64,000 nt of DNA from Chloroflexaceae bacterium (GTDB lineage Bacteria > Chloroflexota > Chloroflexia > Chloroflexales > Chloroflexaceae), in the NCBI GenBank assembly GCA_028282325.1, contig JANQID010000051.1:1-64000 (forward strand), given 5' to 3'. Both the position numbers and the translations under genes were made by a program. Below, one piece after another: positions 55,931 through 64,000 of this stretch. The notes under the pieces are model-generated. The model was given only the letters and a program-made list of their open reading frames with translations. It was not told the DNA's origin and made no database searches. Positions within the stretch are counted from its first letter, which is position 1; every line of letters begins with the position of its first letter.

Positions 55931-56070
55931 TACCAAACAATAGATGGAGACACCGCATGCGGTCATTCTGAGCGCAGCGAAGAATCTCGGATTCCCAGGT
56001 CATCGAGACCCTTCCCTCCGCCTGCGGCTCCGTTCAGGGTGACATGCAGCATACGCATCATCGTTTGGTA
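55931..56070 (+). repeat. MITE-like HSERSEES repeat, copy 2
   Basis: A 140-base copy with ends TACCAAAC (55931-55938) and GTTTGGTA (56063-56070). It lies directly upstream of the DUF104 antitoxin gene and in the intergenic space up to 56283, which holds nothing else recognisable. Confidence 0.75.
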
Positions 56071-56283
56071 GCCTCCTTTTGCTCAGTATACCACGACAGC
56101 ATTCGTTTGATCGTCATTGACAAATGGAATACGCTTCAGCGTATTGTGAATATCCCCGCGTCGGCGTATCCGCGCATTTACGCAACGGCGTTCAACGACT
56201 TCCGCGGAGGGGTTCCTGTGGTATAGTGAAATTGACGCACGACCTGCCGACGAGCGGTGCAACACGGCGAGAGGAGCAGAGCG

Positions 56284-56523
56284 ATGGCCAGCGAAATGAC
56301 CCCGGAACAACAACGGGAGTGGATGCAGCAGTGGCGGCGGGCAGCCGTCGCGCTGGAACAGGTCAAACGCGACGAACTGGCGCGGATGACCGATGCGGAG
56401 GCGCTGGCAGCCGCAGATGACCTGCTGGCGCTCTCAGAACATGCCTATCGCGATCCGCGCTACGAAACCTACTCTGGACTAATTGAGCAGCAGCGTATCT
56501 TTCATCAACGACGTACGCAATGA
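56284..56523 (+). CDS. Small hypothetical protein, partner of a nucleotidyltransferase
   Basis: The 79-residue protein starts at an ATG after GAGGAG and is helical (MTPEQQREWMQQWRRAAVALEQVKRDEL). It overlaps the next start (ATGA). Its pairing with a nucleotidyltransferase resembles type IV-like toxin-antitoxin modules, in which this would be the antitoxin. That role is inferred. Confidence 0.6.
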   Translation: MASEMTPEQQREWMQQWRRAAVALEQVKRDELARMTDAEALAAADDLLALSEHAYRDPRYETYSGLIEQQRIFHQRRTQ

Positions 56524-57081
56524 ACCGCATTTATACCGCCGCCTATGCACTTCAACAGTTTTGTATGCGACAAGGCTGGTCATTTTGCTTTATTGGGGGC
56601 ATTGCCGTGCAACGCTGGGGACAACCCCGCCTCACTCGCGATGCTGACCTGACGTTGCTGGTCGAGTTCGGCACCGAGGACGCCTTTATTGATGCACTTC
56701 TCGACCAATTCGCTTCCCGTGTGCCGGATGCCCGCGTATTTGCCCGCGCGACTCGCGTACTGCTGCTACGCGCCGTCAATCGTGTGGCGCTGGACGTGGC
56801 GCTGGGCGCGACACCTTTTGAGGAGCAATCGATACCAACGTGCAAGCTGGTATCCGATCAGTCCGCGACGAAAACTGCTCACCTGCAGCGCCGAAGATCT
56901 GATCGTGCATAAGGCCTTCGCCAACCGCCCCCAGGATTGGATCGACATCGAAGGCATCATCATACGCCAGGGGGATCGGTTGGACATTCCCCTCATCTGG
57001 GAAGAGCTCACGCCGCTGGTCGAGTTGAAGGAAGAACCGGAGATTATCGCGCGGCTGCAGCAGCAGTTTGAGCAGAGATAG
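56520..57081 (+). pseudogene. AbiEii/DUF6036-like nucleotidyltransferase with a frameshift
   Basis: The first frame (56520-56840) has FCFIGGIAVQRWGQPRLTRDADLTLLV, a nucleotidyltransferase core of the AbiEii type, and ends in RVALDVALGATPFEE. From about 56845 the family sequence continues one frame over (SWYPISPRRKLLTCSAEDLIVHKAFANRPQDWIDIEG). A single-base change near CGATACC would restore one protein of about 187 residues. Confidence 0.72.
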
Positions 57082-57233
57082 TATGCCCGGCAAGCAGCTA
57101 CTTCGTATCCCTGCTGAGCGTGTGCCCCATCCCAGAAACCCTACCGCCGCGTTACGAGATCGGCGAGATCGCAGCATTGCAATCGATACGCGACGCGGCC
57201 CGCCGACGCAGAGGGTGAGCCGCGCCCATACAT

Positions 57234-59123
57234 CTACGACTCCAGCTTAGAGGCCACGCTAGCCGCCGGTGGAATCTCCACTCGCACATAATGCTCAAAC
57301 AAATCGGCGGCGTTCGTCACCGCATCCGAGTCGCCGATCAGCGTAAGCTTGTCGCCGACGGCAAGCATGGTTTTGCCGTGAGGCACAAAAAGCTTGTCCT
57401 GCCGCCGGATAATCGCGATCAGCACATCGCCTTCCAGCGTCAGGTTCTTCAGCGGCTTGCCGACCAGCGAGCCGTTGTGCAACTCCGCCTCGCGCACCTC
57501 TTTGCCCGAATCCAGGTCGGTCAGCAGGCGCAGCGTGCTGGGGCGGCGCAGCAGATTGTCGAGCGCCATCACCGCCACCGCATTGGGGCTCATCGCGCGG
57601 ATTCCCAGGTCGTTGAACATCTTGACATTCGAGGCATCGTTGACCCGCGCCACCAACTCCTTGACGTTAAAGCGCGTGCGGGCAAGCTGGCACACCAGCA
57701 GGTTGGTGCGATCGCTGGGCGTCGTCGCCACCAGACCGCGCGCACGCTCGAGATTCGCCTTGCGCAAGATCTGCTCCTGGGTGACATCGCCGATCAACAC
57801 CGAAAGACCGAGCTCGCGCGCAGTGGCGATGCCTTCCGATTCGCGATCGACCAGGATCACCTCTTCACCCTTATTCTGAAGATGCAGCGCCAGATCACGT
57901 CCTAACGGATCGGCGCCCACTATTACCGTCAACATTGGCTGCACTCCTAGCAATCGGGCAATCCACGACGTGGTAAAGCTTTGCACCACCACCGTCCCGA
58001 TAATAACCATAAAGACCAACCCGACCAGCGCATCGCTGCCGGCATGTTGCGCATCTTCCAGGCGCAATACGGCAAATGTTGCGAACGAGGCCGAGACAAT
58101 GCCGCGCGGACCGACTGCCGCGATAAACAGCTTCTCGCGCCATTGCAACGATGTCTGGAATGTTGAAACCCACACGCAGATCGGACGGACGACCAATATC
58201 AGCGTCATAACCGTGGCAATGCCGCCCCAGCCGATCTGAGCCAGATCGGCGAAACGCAGGCGCGCCGCGAGTAGCACGAAGATAACCCCGATGCCAAGCT
58301 GGGTCAGGTCGCCTTTGAAGTTGTGGACCTCGTCTTCGTGCGGAAAGCGCACATTCCCGATCACAATGCCGGCAACGGCGGCGGCGGCGATCCCGGCTTC
58401 GGCGGCGATCGTTTCCGCAAACGCGAAGATCGCCAGCGCGCCGCCGAGGGCGCTCAAGCGCGTCAACTCGCTGTTGGTCGTCTGACCGACATAGCGCAAT
58501 CCCATTCCCAGCATCAGGCCGCCGCCAATGCCGATCAATGCGCCGCCGCCGACGCGCACAATCCAATCGGTGAAGCCTTCGAGCGGCGCCTGCTGAGCGA
58601 TCAAAGCTTCCAGCACAACAACCGCCAGCACAGCGCCGACGGCATCGATTAGCACGCCTTCAGCCATCAAAATGGTTTTGAGCTTTTGTGTCACCGCCGC
58701 GCGCCGCATCAGCGGGTTGATGACCGTCGGGCCGGTGACGCAGACCAGCGCGCCAAACAGCAGCGCCAGCGGCCAATCGAGACGCAAGAACAACCAGGCT
58801 GCGCCGGCCGCCAGCAATGTTGTCACCATACAACCGATGGTGACAAGGTTGCGAACCACCTGCGACACCTGGCGCAAGTAGCTCAAGTCGAGCGCCATAC
58901 CGCCTTCAAACACGATGATCGCGACCATCATTGGGATAATGACGCGCAATCCCGCTCCCAGGGCTTCGGGATCGACCAGATGCAACATTTCCGGGCCGAC
59001 CAGGACGCCTACTCCCAGCAGGGGCACAATCGCGGGGATTTTGAGATGCTCGGCAATGACCTGCGTTCCGATGCTAACCGCGATCACCAGGCCCATCATT
59101 ACAAGTAGATCATGTGCATCCAT
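57234..59123 (-). CDS. CPA-family sodium/proton antiporter with TrkA regulatory domains
   Basis: The 629-residue protein has 11 to 13 membrane helices in residues 1-400, including LLGVGVLVGPEML, FEGGMALDL and GPRGIVSASFATFAVL, which are typical of CPA1/NhaP antiporters. A TrkA_N (RCK) domain with TVIVGADPLGRDLALHLQNKG follows at about 400-515, then a TrkA_C domain (LTLEGDVLIAIIRRQDKLFVPHGKTMLAVGDKLTLIG). It probably exchanges Na+ or K+ for H+ under nucleotide control. A single-gene unit. Confidence 0.88.
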   Translation of the reverse strand: MDAHDLLVMMGLVIAVSIGTQVIAEHLKIPAIVPLLGVGVLVGPEMLHLVDPEALGAGLRVIIPMMVAIIVFEGGMALDLSYLRQVSQVVRNLVTIGCMVTTLLAAGAAWLFLRLDWPLALLFGALVCVTGPTVINPLMRRAAVTQKLKTILMAEGVLIDAVGAVLAVVVLEALIAQQAPLEGFTDWIVRVGGGALIGIGGGLMLGMGLRYVGQTTNSELTRLSALGGALAIFAFAETIAAEAGIAAAAVAGIVIGNVRFPHEDEVHNFKGDLTQLGIGVIFVLLAARLRFADLAQIGWGGIATVMTLILVVRPICVWVSTFQTSLQWREKLFIAAVGPRGIVSASFATFAVLRLEDAQHAGSDALVGLVFMVIIGTVVVQSFTTSWIARLLGVQPMLTVIVGADPLGRDLALHLQNKGEEVILVDRESEGIATARELGLSVLIGDVTQEQILRKANLERARGLVATTPSDRTNLLVCQLARTRFNVKELVARVNDASNVKMFNDLGIRAMSPNAVAVMALDNLLRRPSTLRLLTDLDSGKEVREAELHNGSLVGKPLKNLTLEGDVLIAIIRRQDKLFVPHGKTMLAVGDKLTLIGDSDAVTNAADLFEHYVRVEIPPAASVASKLES

Positions 59124-59948
59124 AGCGATGTTGGATCCTTATACTGACACTATTGAAAGCTCTCGTCGGAATACCCTTTGACAGATGATCTGTCAGGCGT
59201 CTGGAGAGGCGGAAATTCTGGAGAGTCTAACAATCAATCCTACGCAACAGAGAAACCTGTCAGATGCACCCATGAGCGCCGGAATGTCCCAGAAAAGCTC
59301 CGGCGTCGTCTCTGACAGGTTTCGCGGTCTGAACAATGCAGATAGGACTGCTCTATCCTAGCTTTACACTACTTTATCAAACGTATCTATCTACTACATA
59401 AACGTTCATATTCTCCGCTTATAATAAACGCTCGTTTCATTGTAAGTCGATATATGGCAATTTCGCAAACCCCGCGCCACACTCGCCAGGGCATGTGCAA
59501 AGTCCGAATCGACCGGCATCCCGAGTATGAGGATATAAGCGTTCCTCGATACGCGCTGCATACTATTCGGGATGCTCACACTCCGCCATACCTGCAAGGT
59601 CCATCGATAACAATCGGCTCATCTTGCCAAACATACCCGGTCAAGTTAGCGTAGCGTGCTATAATGAGCGGCGAGTTCTAGCAATCCTACACCATAGGGA
59701 CGCCTGCCATAGATGCCATAAGCGCTCGCATGGGGCAACAATGCTCTGGGCGCGCCTGAACAGGATGCTACCCATGCCGCATGTCACCCTGAACGGAGCC
59801 GCCGGCAGCGTGAAGGGTCTCGGCGTTGGGGGAATCTGAGATTCTTCGCTGCGCTCAGAATGACCCCATGCGGTGTCTCCCATATTGTTTGGTAGCAACC
59901 CGCACAACTCAGCTAAGGGTTGCTCTATGTCGCCGAAGGAGTTTTTGC
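59124..59948. other. Long intergenic region with palindromes
   Basis: No supported gene. A perfect palindrome lies at 59179-59195 (TGACAGAT, G, ATCTGTCA). A long hairpin lies at 59253-59322, with outer arms AAACCTGTCAGA and TCTGACAGGTTT and inner arms CGCCGGA and TCCGGCG. A TATAAT near 59660 has no clear -35. MITE copy 3 fills 59769-59894. Confidence 0.5.
59769..59894 (-). repeat. MITE-like HSERSEES repeat, copy 3
   Basis: This copy is inverted relative to the other two. Its intact end is GTTTGGTA (59887-59894). At the other end about 13 bases are missing, so one terminal arm is reduced to GGTA. Confidence 0.7.
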
Positions 59949-61016
59949 ATGCGTCACGTGCGCGCGCTTATGCTGGGCATCGCTCTGATTGCGTTGATGG
60001 TTGCGTGCTCCGGCTATGTTGCGTTGAGTGAGATCCAAGCCCCGGCCTCAGCCAGCGACGAACCGGTTGAAATTGAGATTGAGGAGGGCGATACAACCAG
60101 CCAGATAGCCACCCGGCTCCGTGCTGCCGGACTGATTCGTCAGCCGGTGGTTTTCACCCTGCTGACTCGCTTGAAGGATCTTGACGGCAAGCTACAGTCG
60201 GGGCGCTATATGCTACGCCCCAATATGACAATCGGCGAGATCCTGGTCGCTTTACAGAGCAGCCCGGTTGATGAAATCCAGGTTACGATACCCGAAGGAC
60301 TGCGGCTGGAGGAAGTCGCGGCGATTATAGGCGCCACCGAGATTGTGAGCGAAGCCGAATTTATCGACGCAGTCCGCGATGCCGACTCGTTCGCATCGCA
60401 ATATTTTCTGCTCTCCTCCCTGCCGGCAAACGCTTCATTGGAAGGATACCTTTTTCCCGATACCTATCGCTTCGCCGCCACGGCCAGCATCACCGAAGTG
60501 GTGGACATCATGGTTAACCGATTTGTCGAGCGATATCAAACCATCGAGCGCGAGGTGCGCGTGCCAGATGCGACGGCTCAAGAGATTGTGACAATGGCGT
60601 CGATTGTGCAGCGGGAAGCCGCGTTGGTCGAAGAAATGCCCCAGATCGCGGCGGTGTTCTGGAATCGCCTCAAGCCCGAATATAGCGATGAGACGGGCGG
60701 GGGCAAGTTGCAGTCTGATCCAACGGTGCAATATGCGCTCGGCTATAGCGTCGCCGAGCAGACATGGTGGCGCAAAGATTTGACTATCGCCGACCTGCAA
60801 ATCGACAGCCCATATAACACCCGCACGCAGCCTGGACTGCCGCCCGGCCCGATCAGCAACCCGGGGCTGGAGGCATTGCGCGCAGCGGCGCAACCCGACG
60901 AAAGCGCGGATTATCTGTATTTTGTGGCGAGCTGTGCGAAAGACGGTTCGCACAACTTCGCTGTCACGTTCGAGGAGTTTCAGCAGTACGAAGCCGAGTG
61001 GCTGGCGTGTCAATAA
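59949..61016 (+). CDS. mltG: MltG-like endolytic murein transglycosylase
   Basis: The 355-residue protein starts at an ATG after AAGGAG and has an N-terminal signal or membrane helix (RALMLGIALIALMVACSGY; a lipobox-like VACS is visible). The YceG/MltG domain follows with the LysM-like part and the catalytic Glu in MASIVQREA. LEGYLFPDTYRF and LQSDPTVQYALG are conserved. It cuts nascent glycan strands at the membrane. It is followed by aroE after 34 bases. Confidence 0.92.
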   Translation: MRHVRALMLGIALIALMVACSGYVALSEIQAPASASDEPVEIEIEEGDTTSQIATRLRAAGLIRQPVVFTLLTRLKDLDGKLQSGRYMLRPNMTIGEILVALQSSPVDEIQVTIPEGLRLEEVAAIIGATEIVSEAEFIDAVRDADSFASQYFLLSSLPANASLEGYLFPDTYRFAATASITEVVDIMVNRFVERYQTIEREVRVPDATAQEIVTMASIVQREAALVEEMPQIAAVFWNRLKPEYSDETGGGKLQSDPTVQYALGYSVAEQTWWRKDLTIADLQIDSPYNTRTQPGLPPGPISNPGLEALRAAAQPDESADYLYFVASCAKDGSHNFAVTFEEFQQYEAEWLACQ

Positions 61017-61050
61017 TCGCCGGCTGCGCCGTTGCGGAAAGCGTGCCGTT

Positions 61051-61914
61051 ATGCATCACATTGTTGGTTTGATCGGAGATCCCGTTGCGCATAGTCGTTC
61101 GCCCGCGATGCACAACGCAGCATTTACCCACCTGGGCATCGATGCGCATTACGAAACCTGGCGCACGCCCGCCGCCGAGCTATCCGTGCGAGTGCAGGCG
61201 TTGCGCGATCCCGCGTACCTGGGCGCCAACATCACGTTGCCGCATAAAACGGCGGTCATACCGCTGCTCGACGAGCTGGAGCCGGAAGCCGCGCAGATCG
61301 GCGCCGTGAATACGATCTTTAAACGCGCGGATGGCGCGCTGGTCGGCGCAAACACCGATGCCCCGGCGCTGCTTGACGCGCTGCGTGAAGAGGGCGACTT
61401 CACACCCGCCGGGCAGTCGGTGATGGTGCTGGGCGCCAGCGGCGCCGCCCGTGCCGCGGTCTACGCGCTGATCAATGCTGATGCGGCGCAGCTGATTGTT
61501 GTGAATCGCACCCTTGAACGCGCCGAAGAACTGCTGGTCGATGTCATCGAAACGCTCACCGATTACCACGATGCGCCGTTTGACGACCGGACGCTGCCGC
61601 GACTTACGGCCCTGGCGCTTGACGGCCCGGACGTAGGCGATACGCTCGCGGCGTGCTCGCTGCTGATCAATGCCACATCGCTGGGTTGGCATAATGATGA
61701 GACGCCGCTGCCCGATCCGCCGATCGCGCCGGGCGCGCTGGTCTACGATATGGTGTATCGCCCGACGCGCTTGCTGCACGATGCTTCTGCGCGGGGCGCG
61801 CGGACGCTGGATGGCCTGGGGATGCTCATTCGCCAGGGGGCACTGGCGTTCACGCGCTGGGTTGGGCGCCCCGCGCCGCTCGATGTGATGCGCGCCGCGC
61901 TGAAGGACGCGTGA
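61051..61914 (+). CDS. aroE: Shikimate dehydrogenase
   Basis: The 287-residue enzyme has GLIGDPVAHSRSPAMHNAAF, NITLPHKTA with the catalytic Lys, NTDAPALLDAL and the NADP-binding GASGAARAAVYAL. It reduces 3-dehydroshikimate in aromatic amino acid synthesis. I chose the ATG at 61051; the upstream frame overlaps mltG. Confidence 0.93.
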   Translation: MHHIVGLIGDPVAHSRSPAMHNAAFTHLGIDAHYETWRTPAAELSVRVQALRDPAYLGANITLPHKTAVIPLLDELEPEAAQIGAVNTIFKRADGALVGANTDAPALLDALREEGDFTPAGQSVMVLGASGAARAAVYALINADAAQLIVVNRTLERAEELLVDVIETLTDYHDAPFDDRTLPRLTALALDGPDVGDTLAACSLLINATSLGWHNDETPLPDPPIAPGALVYDMVYRPTRLLHDASARGARTLDGLGMLIRQGALAFTRWVGRPAPLDVMRAALKDA

Positions 61915-61918
61915 TGCT

Positions 61919-62659
61919 ATGCAATTCTTGCTTGTCTTCATCGGCGGGCTTGTTCTGGGCGCGCTGCTCAACGTGGTCATCATTCGTTTGCCGCGCGAGA
62001 AACGACTGCTCGGCTGGCCGCGCTGCACGCGCACCGGTGAACCGCTGGCATGGCTGAACCTGCTGCCGATGATCGGCTGGGCGCTGCAAGGCGGACGCGC
62101 ACGCAATGGCAAGCGACTGCACTGGATTTATCCGCTGATCGAAGCGCTCACCGCGACGACGCTGACGCTGCTATATGCCCGATATGGCTTCTCGCCCGCG
62201 TTTTTCTACCTCACGTTCGTCAGCGTTGTGCTGATCATTACCGGCGCTATCGATTGGCTGCACCGTTTCATCTATACATTTATCATTCTGGGGGCGACAG
62301 TTCTCGCGCTGGTTTTTGGCCGGCTCGCCGGTATGAACCTGATAGATGTCGCGTTGGGAGCGCTGGTCGCGGGAGGCGTTTTTACGATCTTTTTTATGCT
62401 CGCGCGGGTGATGTTTCCCGGCGCCGGAGCGCCGTTCGGTCTCGGCGATGTTTACTTGGGTATTTTCATCGGCGCGGCGGTTGGCCTGGGGCATCTCGCG
62501 TCAGCATTATTCTACGGCATGTTGATGGCCGGCATCGTGGCAGCAGGGATTATCGTCGCCCGACGGCTGCAACCCGGTCGCCCGTTGCCCCAATATCTTT
62601 CCTACGGCACATATCTATGTCTGGGTGTCATCGTATACACTGTTGCGTGGGGTCTGTGA
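61919..62659 (+). CDS. A24-family prepilin leader peptidase
   Basis: The 246-residue membrane protein has about seven helices. The two catalytic Asp residues are in ITGAIDWLHRFIY and PFGLGDVYLG. The N-terminal region has one Cys (RCTRTGEPLAWLNLLP) where many PilD proteins have two CxxC pairs, so the zinc site is lost. It cuts leader peptides from type IV pilin-like proteins at the inner membrane. Confidence 0.87.
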   Translation: MQFLLVFIGGLVLGALLNVVIIRLPREKRLLGWPRCTRTGEPLAWLNLLPMIGWALQGGRARNGKRLHWIYPLIEALTATTLTLLYARYGFSPAFFYLTFVSVVLIITGAIDWLHRFIYTFIILGATVLALVFGRLAGMNLIDVALGALVAGGVFTIFFMLARVMFPGAGAPFGLGDVYLGIFIGAAVGLGHLASALFYGMLMAGIVAAGIIVARRLQPGRPLPQYLSYGTYLCLGVIVYTVAWGL

Positions 62660-62703
62660 CGCCGCATCCAGCCAAAGACCTGACAGATATGAGATGCTAA
62701 AGC

Positions 62704-63561
62704 ATGAGCAAAACTATGCCCAATCCGCCTCCGCCGACTGCTCCTTCCGTCATCGGGCTGCTTCCAGCCGGCGGCATTGCGGCGCGCATCGCACCGCTGC
62801 AATGCAGCAAGGAGATTTACCCAATCGGTTTCCGTCAGGTTGCGACCGCATCAGGCGCGAGCTGGCGTCCGAAGGCCGTCGCCCAATATGTGTTGGAACG
62901 TATGCGCCTGGCGGGCATCACACGCTCGTACTTCATTTTGCGCAGCGGCAAATGGGACATTCCGGCTTATTTTGGGGACGGAACAATGCTCGATATGAGC
63001 CTCGGCTATCTGATTATGAACAAGCCATACGGTTCGCCCTACACGCTTGACCAGGCCTATCCCTTCGTCCAGGATTCGCTCGTCGCGTTGGGCTTCCCCG
63101 ACATTATCTTCGAGCCGGCAAACGCGTTCGCCGCCCTCATCGCCCGCCGGGAAGCCGCCCAGGCCGATGTCGCGCTGGGACTATTCCCCACCGACCAGCC
63201 GCACACCGCCGACATGGTTGACGCTGATGAGCGCGGGCGGGTGCGGCGGATTGCGATCAAGCCCGCGCAGACCGAACTGCGTTACACCTGGATGATCGCG
63301 GTCTGGACGCCTCGATTTACCCATTTTCTGCATGAACGGCTGGCTGAAATCGACGCAACGCGCGATCCGCTGACCAATGAGCGCCTCGGCGTGACGCGGC
63401 AAGAGGTGTACGTCGGCGATATTATTCAGACCGCGATCAACGCCGGCTTCCGCATCGAGTCGGTGACGTTCCCCGACGGATGGTGCCTGGACATTGGCAA
63501 TCCGGCCAATCTGATCGCAGCCACGCAACGCTTCGCCGAGCTTGCCGCACCGCCCGCATAG
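62704..63561 (+). CDS. NDP-sugar nucleotidyltransferase-like protein
   Basis: The 285-residue protein has GLLPAGGIAARIAPLQCSKEIYPIG at its N-terminus, which is the nucleotide-binding loop of glucose-1-phosphate thymidylyltransferase relatives, and GDIIQTAINAGFRIESVTFPDGWCLDIGNPANL at the end. The usual GxGTR loop is altered to GGIAARI. It probably activates a sugar or is a regulatory relative. Confidence 0.78.
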   Translation: MSKTMPNPPPPTAPSVIGLLPAGGIAARIAPLQCSKEIYPIGFRQVATASGASWRPKAVAQYVLERMRLAGITRSYFILRSGKWDIPAYFGDGTMLDMSLGYLIMNKPYGSPYTLDQAYPFVQDSLVALGFPDIIFEPANAFAALIARREAAQADVALGLFPTDQPHTADMVDADERGRVRRIAIKPAQTELRYTWMIAVWTPRFTHFLHERLAEIDATRDPLTNERLGVTRQEVYVGDIIQTAINAGFRIESVTFPDGWCLDIGNPANLIAATQRFAELAAPPA

Positions 63562-63583
63562 CATCGACCCGATTCCGGCGGCA

Positions 63584-64000
63584 TCAATCCGCAGTGTCGG
63601 AGGAAGCTTCTCCCGCTTCGATCGCGCGCACTTTGCTCTGGCGCTGCGATTTGCGCACCGGAGCTTCGAGCGCGCCATGCTGGAGCAGTGCGGCGTCGAT
63701 GGCCATATTCTCTTCTTCGATTTGATGAGCGTAGGATTCGAGCGCAGCGCTGCGGCGATGGCGCAGGGCCAGCGGCGCGAGGCGTTGAATATCCTCGACC
63801 GTCGCTTCGCTGCGAAAATCGGCGGCGGCGCGGGCGCGCGCGGCTTCGAGCAACGCAATCTCGGCGCGATGCGAAGGAACACGCAAGTGCTGGATAATCG
63901 CGAGCGCCAGCTCCTCGATCTGGTTGGGGATGACGACGTGGGGCAAAATTTCACGCGCCATCGCGACCTCATCGCGCAGCGCGGCGGTCTGCTCGCTGTA
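63584..64000 (-). CDS. MoxR/BchI-type AAA+ ATPase, C-terminal part only
   Basis: The frame is open to the right edge of the window, so only the end of the gene is visible. It contains the lid pattern of magnesium-chelatase and MoxR-type ATPases: AREILPHV, LRVPSHRAEIALLEAARARAAADFR and VEDIQRLAPLALRHRRS. Such ATPases act with vWA proteins. A 40-residue acidic, basic mixed tail follows the lid. Confidence 0.8.
   Translation of the reverse strand, partial: YSEQTAALRDEVAMAREILPHVVIPNQIEELALAIIQHLRVPSHRAEIALLEAARARAAADFRSEATVEDIQRLAPLALRHRRSAALESYAHQIEEENMAIDAALLQHGALEAPVRKSQRQSKVRAIEAGEASSDTAD

Noticed and set aside
59454-59654. 66-codon plus-strand frame in the intergenic region before mltG
   Set aside because: No ribosome site, no family, and overlapping open frames on the other strand.
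63584-64000. Joining the MoxR-type fragment with the vWA-like gene at 3-1220 into one system
   Set aside because: They are at opposite ends of the window, 60 kb apart and on different strands, with no evidence of linkage.

Overview
The window reads as a chromosomal segment of a GC-rich bacterium of the Chloroflexota, most likely class Chloroflexia near Roseiflexus or Chloroflexus. This assignment is an inference from protein style: the Chloroflexus-type malate dehydrogenase, trigger factor, ClpP and ClpX, the LutABC set, NACHT/CHAT signalling proteins, and short intergenic repeats that translate as HSERSEES. No rRNA is present to confirm it, and there is a single tRNA (Pro, GGG).

Layout. Positions 1-3027 hold the cut-off end of a vWA-like gene and a large partner of unknown function. 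A Phd/VapC toxin-antitoxin pair follows (3038-3708), then a leftward run of alpha/beta hydrolase, GT39-like membrane glycosyltransferase, AzlC and AzlD (3863-7425). From 17457 leftwards to 9162 runs an unusual compact unit: small ORF, NACHT ATPase fused to an FGE-sulfatase domain, CHAT peptidase, double-domain peptidoglycan amidase and FtsZ, with MraZ and a tyrosine-phosphatase-like gene farther downstream. Next come two small unknown genes (18051-18924), the lactate oxidation operon lutABC (19216-22077), a Uma2 nuclease, a 2-hydroxyacid dehydrogenase, an M1-type lipoprotein peptidase and HU. Positions 27062-41465 are housekeeping: purB, tRNA-Pro, sensor kinase-rsmA, mdh, lspA-rluD, tig-clpP-clpX, an OmpR-type regulator, upp, a MraY/WecA-like transferase and a DUF427 protein.

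Positions 41922-55071 carry a type III CRISPR effector locus that looks like subtype III-D: cas6, cas10 (GGDD present, no HD domain), four Cas7-like RAMPs, csx10, a small subunit, a csx19 candidate and a Card1/Can2-like CARF nuclease. No CRISPR array and no cas1/cas2 are present. A RAYT (REP-associated tyrosine transposase) with its own REP palindromes, a membrane protein of foreign base composition and an unknown helical protein sit between the RAMP genes and the nuclease. After this lie two small toxin-antitoxin-like modules, each with a frameshifted second gene (55156-57081), a CPA antiporter with TrkA domains, then mltG, aroE, a prepilin peptidase, a nucleotidyltransferase and the end of a MoxR/BchI-type AAA+ gene.

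The two regions most worth attention are the NACHT-CHAT-amidase-FtsZ unit, whose NACHT and CHAT proteins share a short repeat that looks like a signalling motif, and the III-D locus with its added genes. All functional statements come from reading motifs; no database search was possible.
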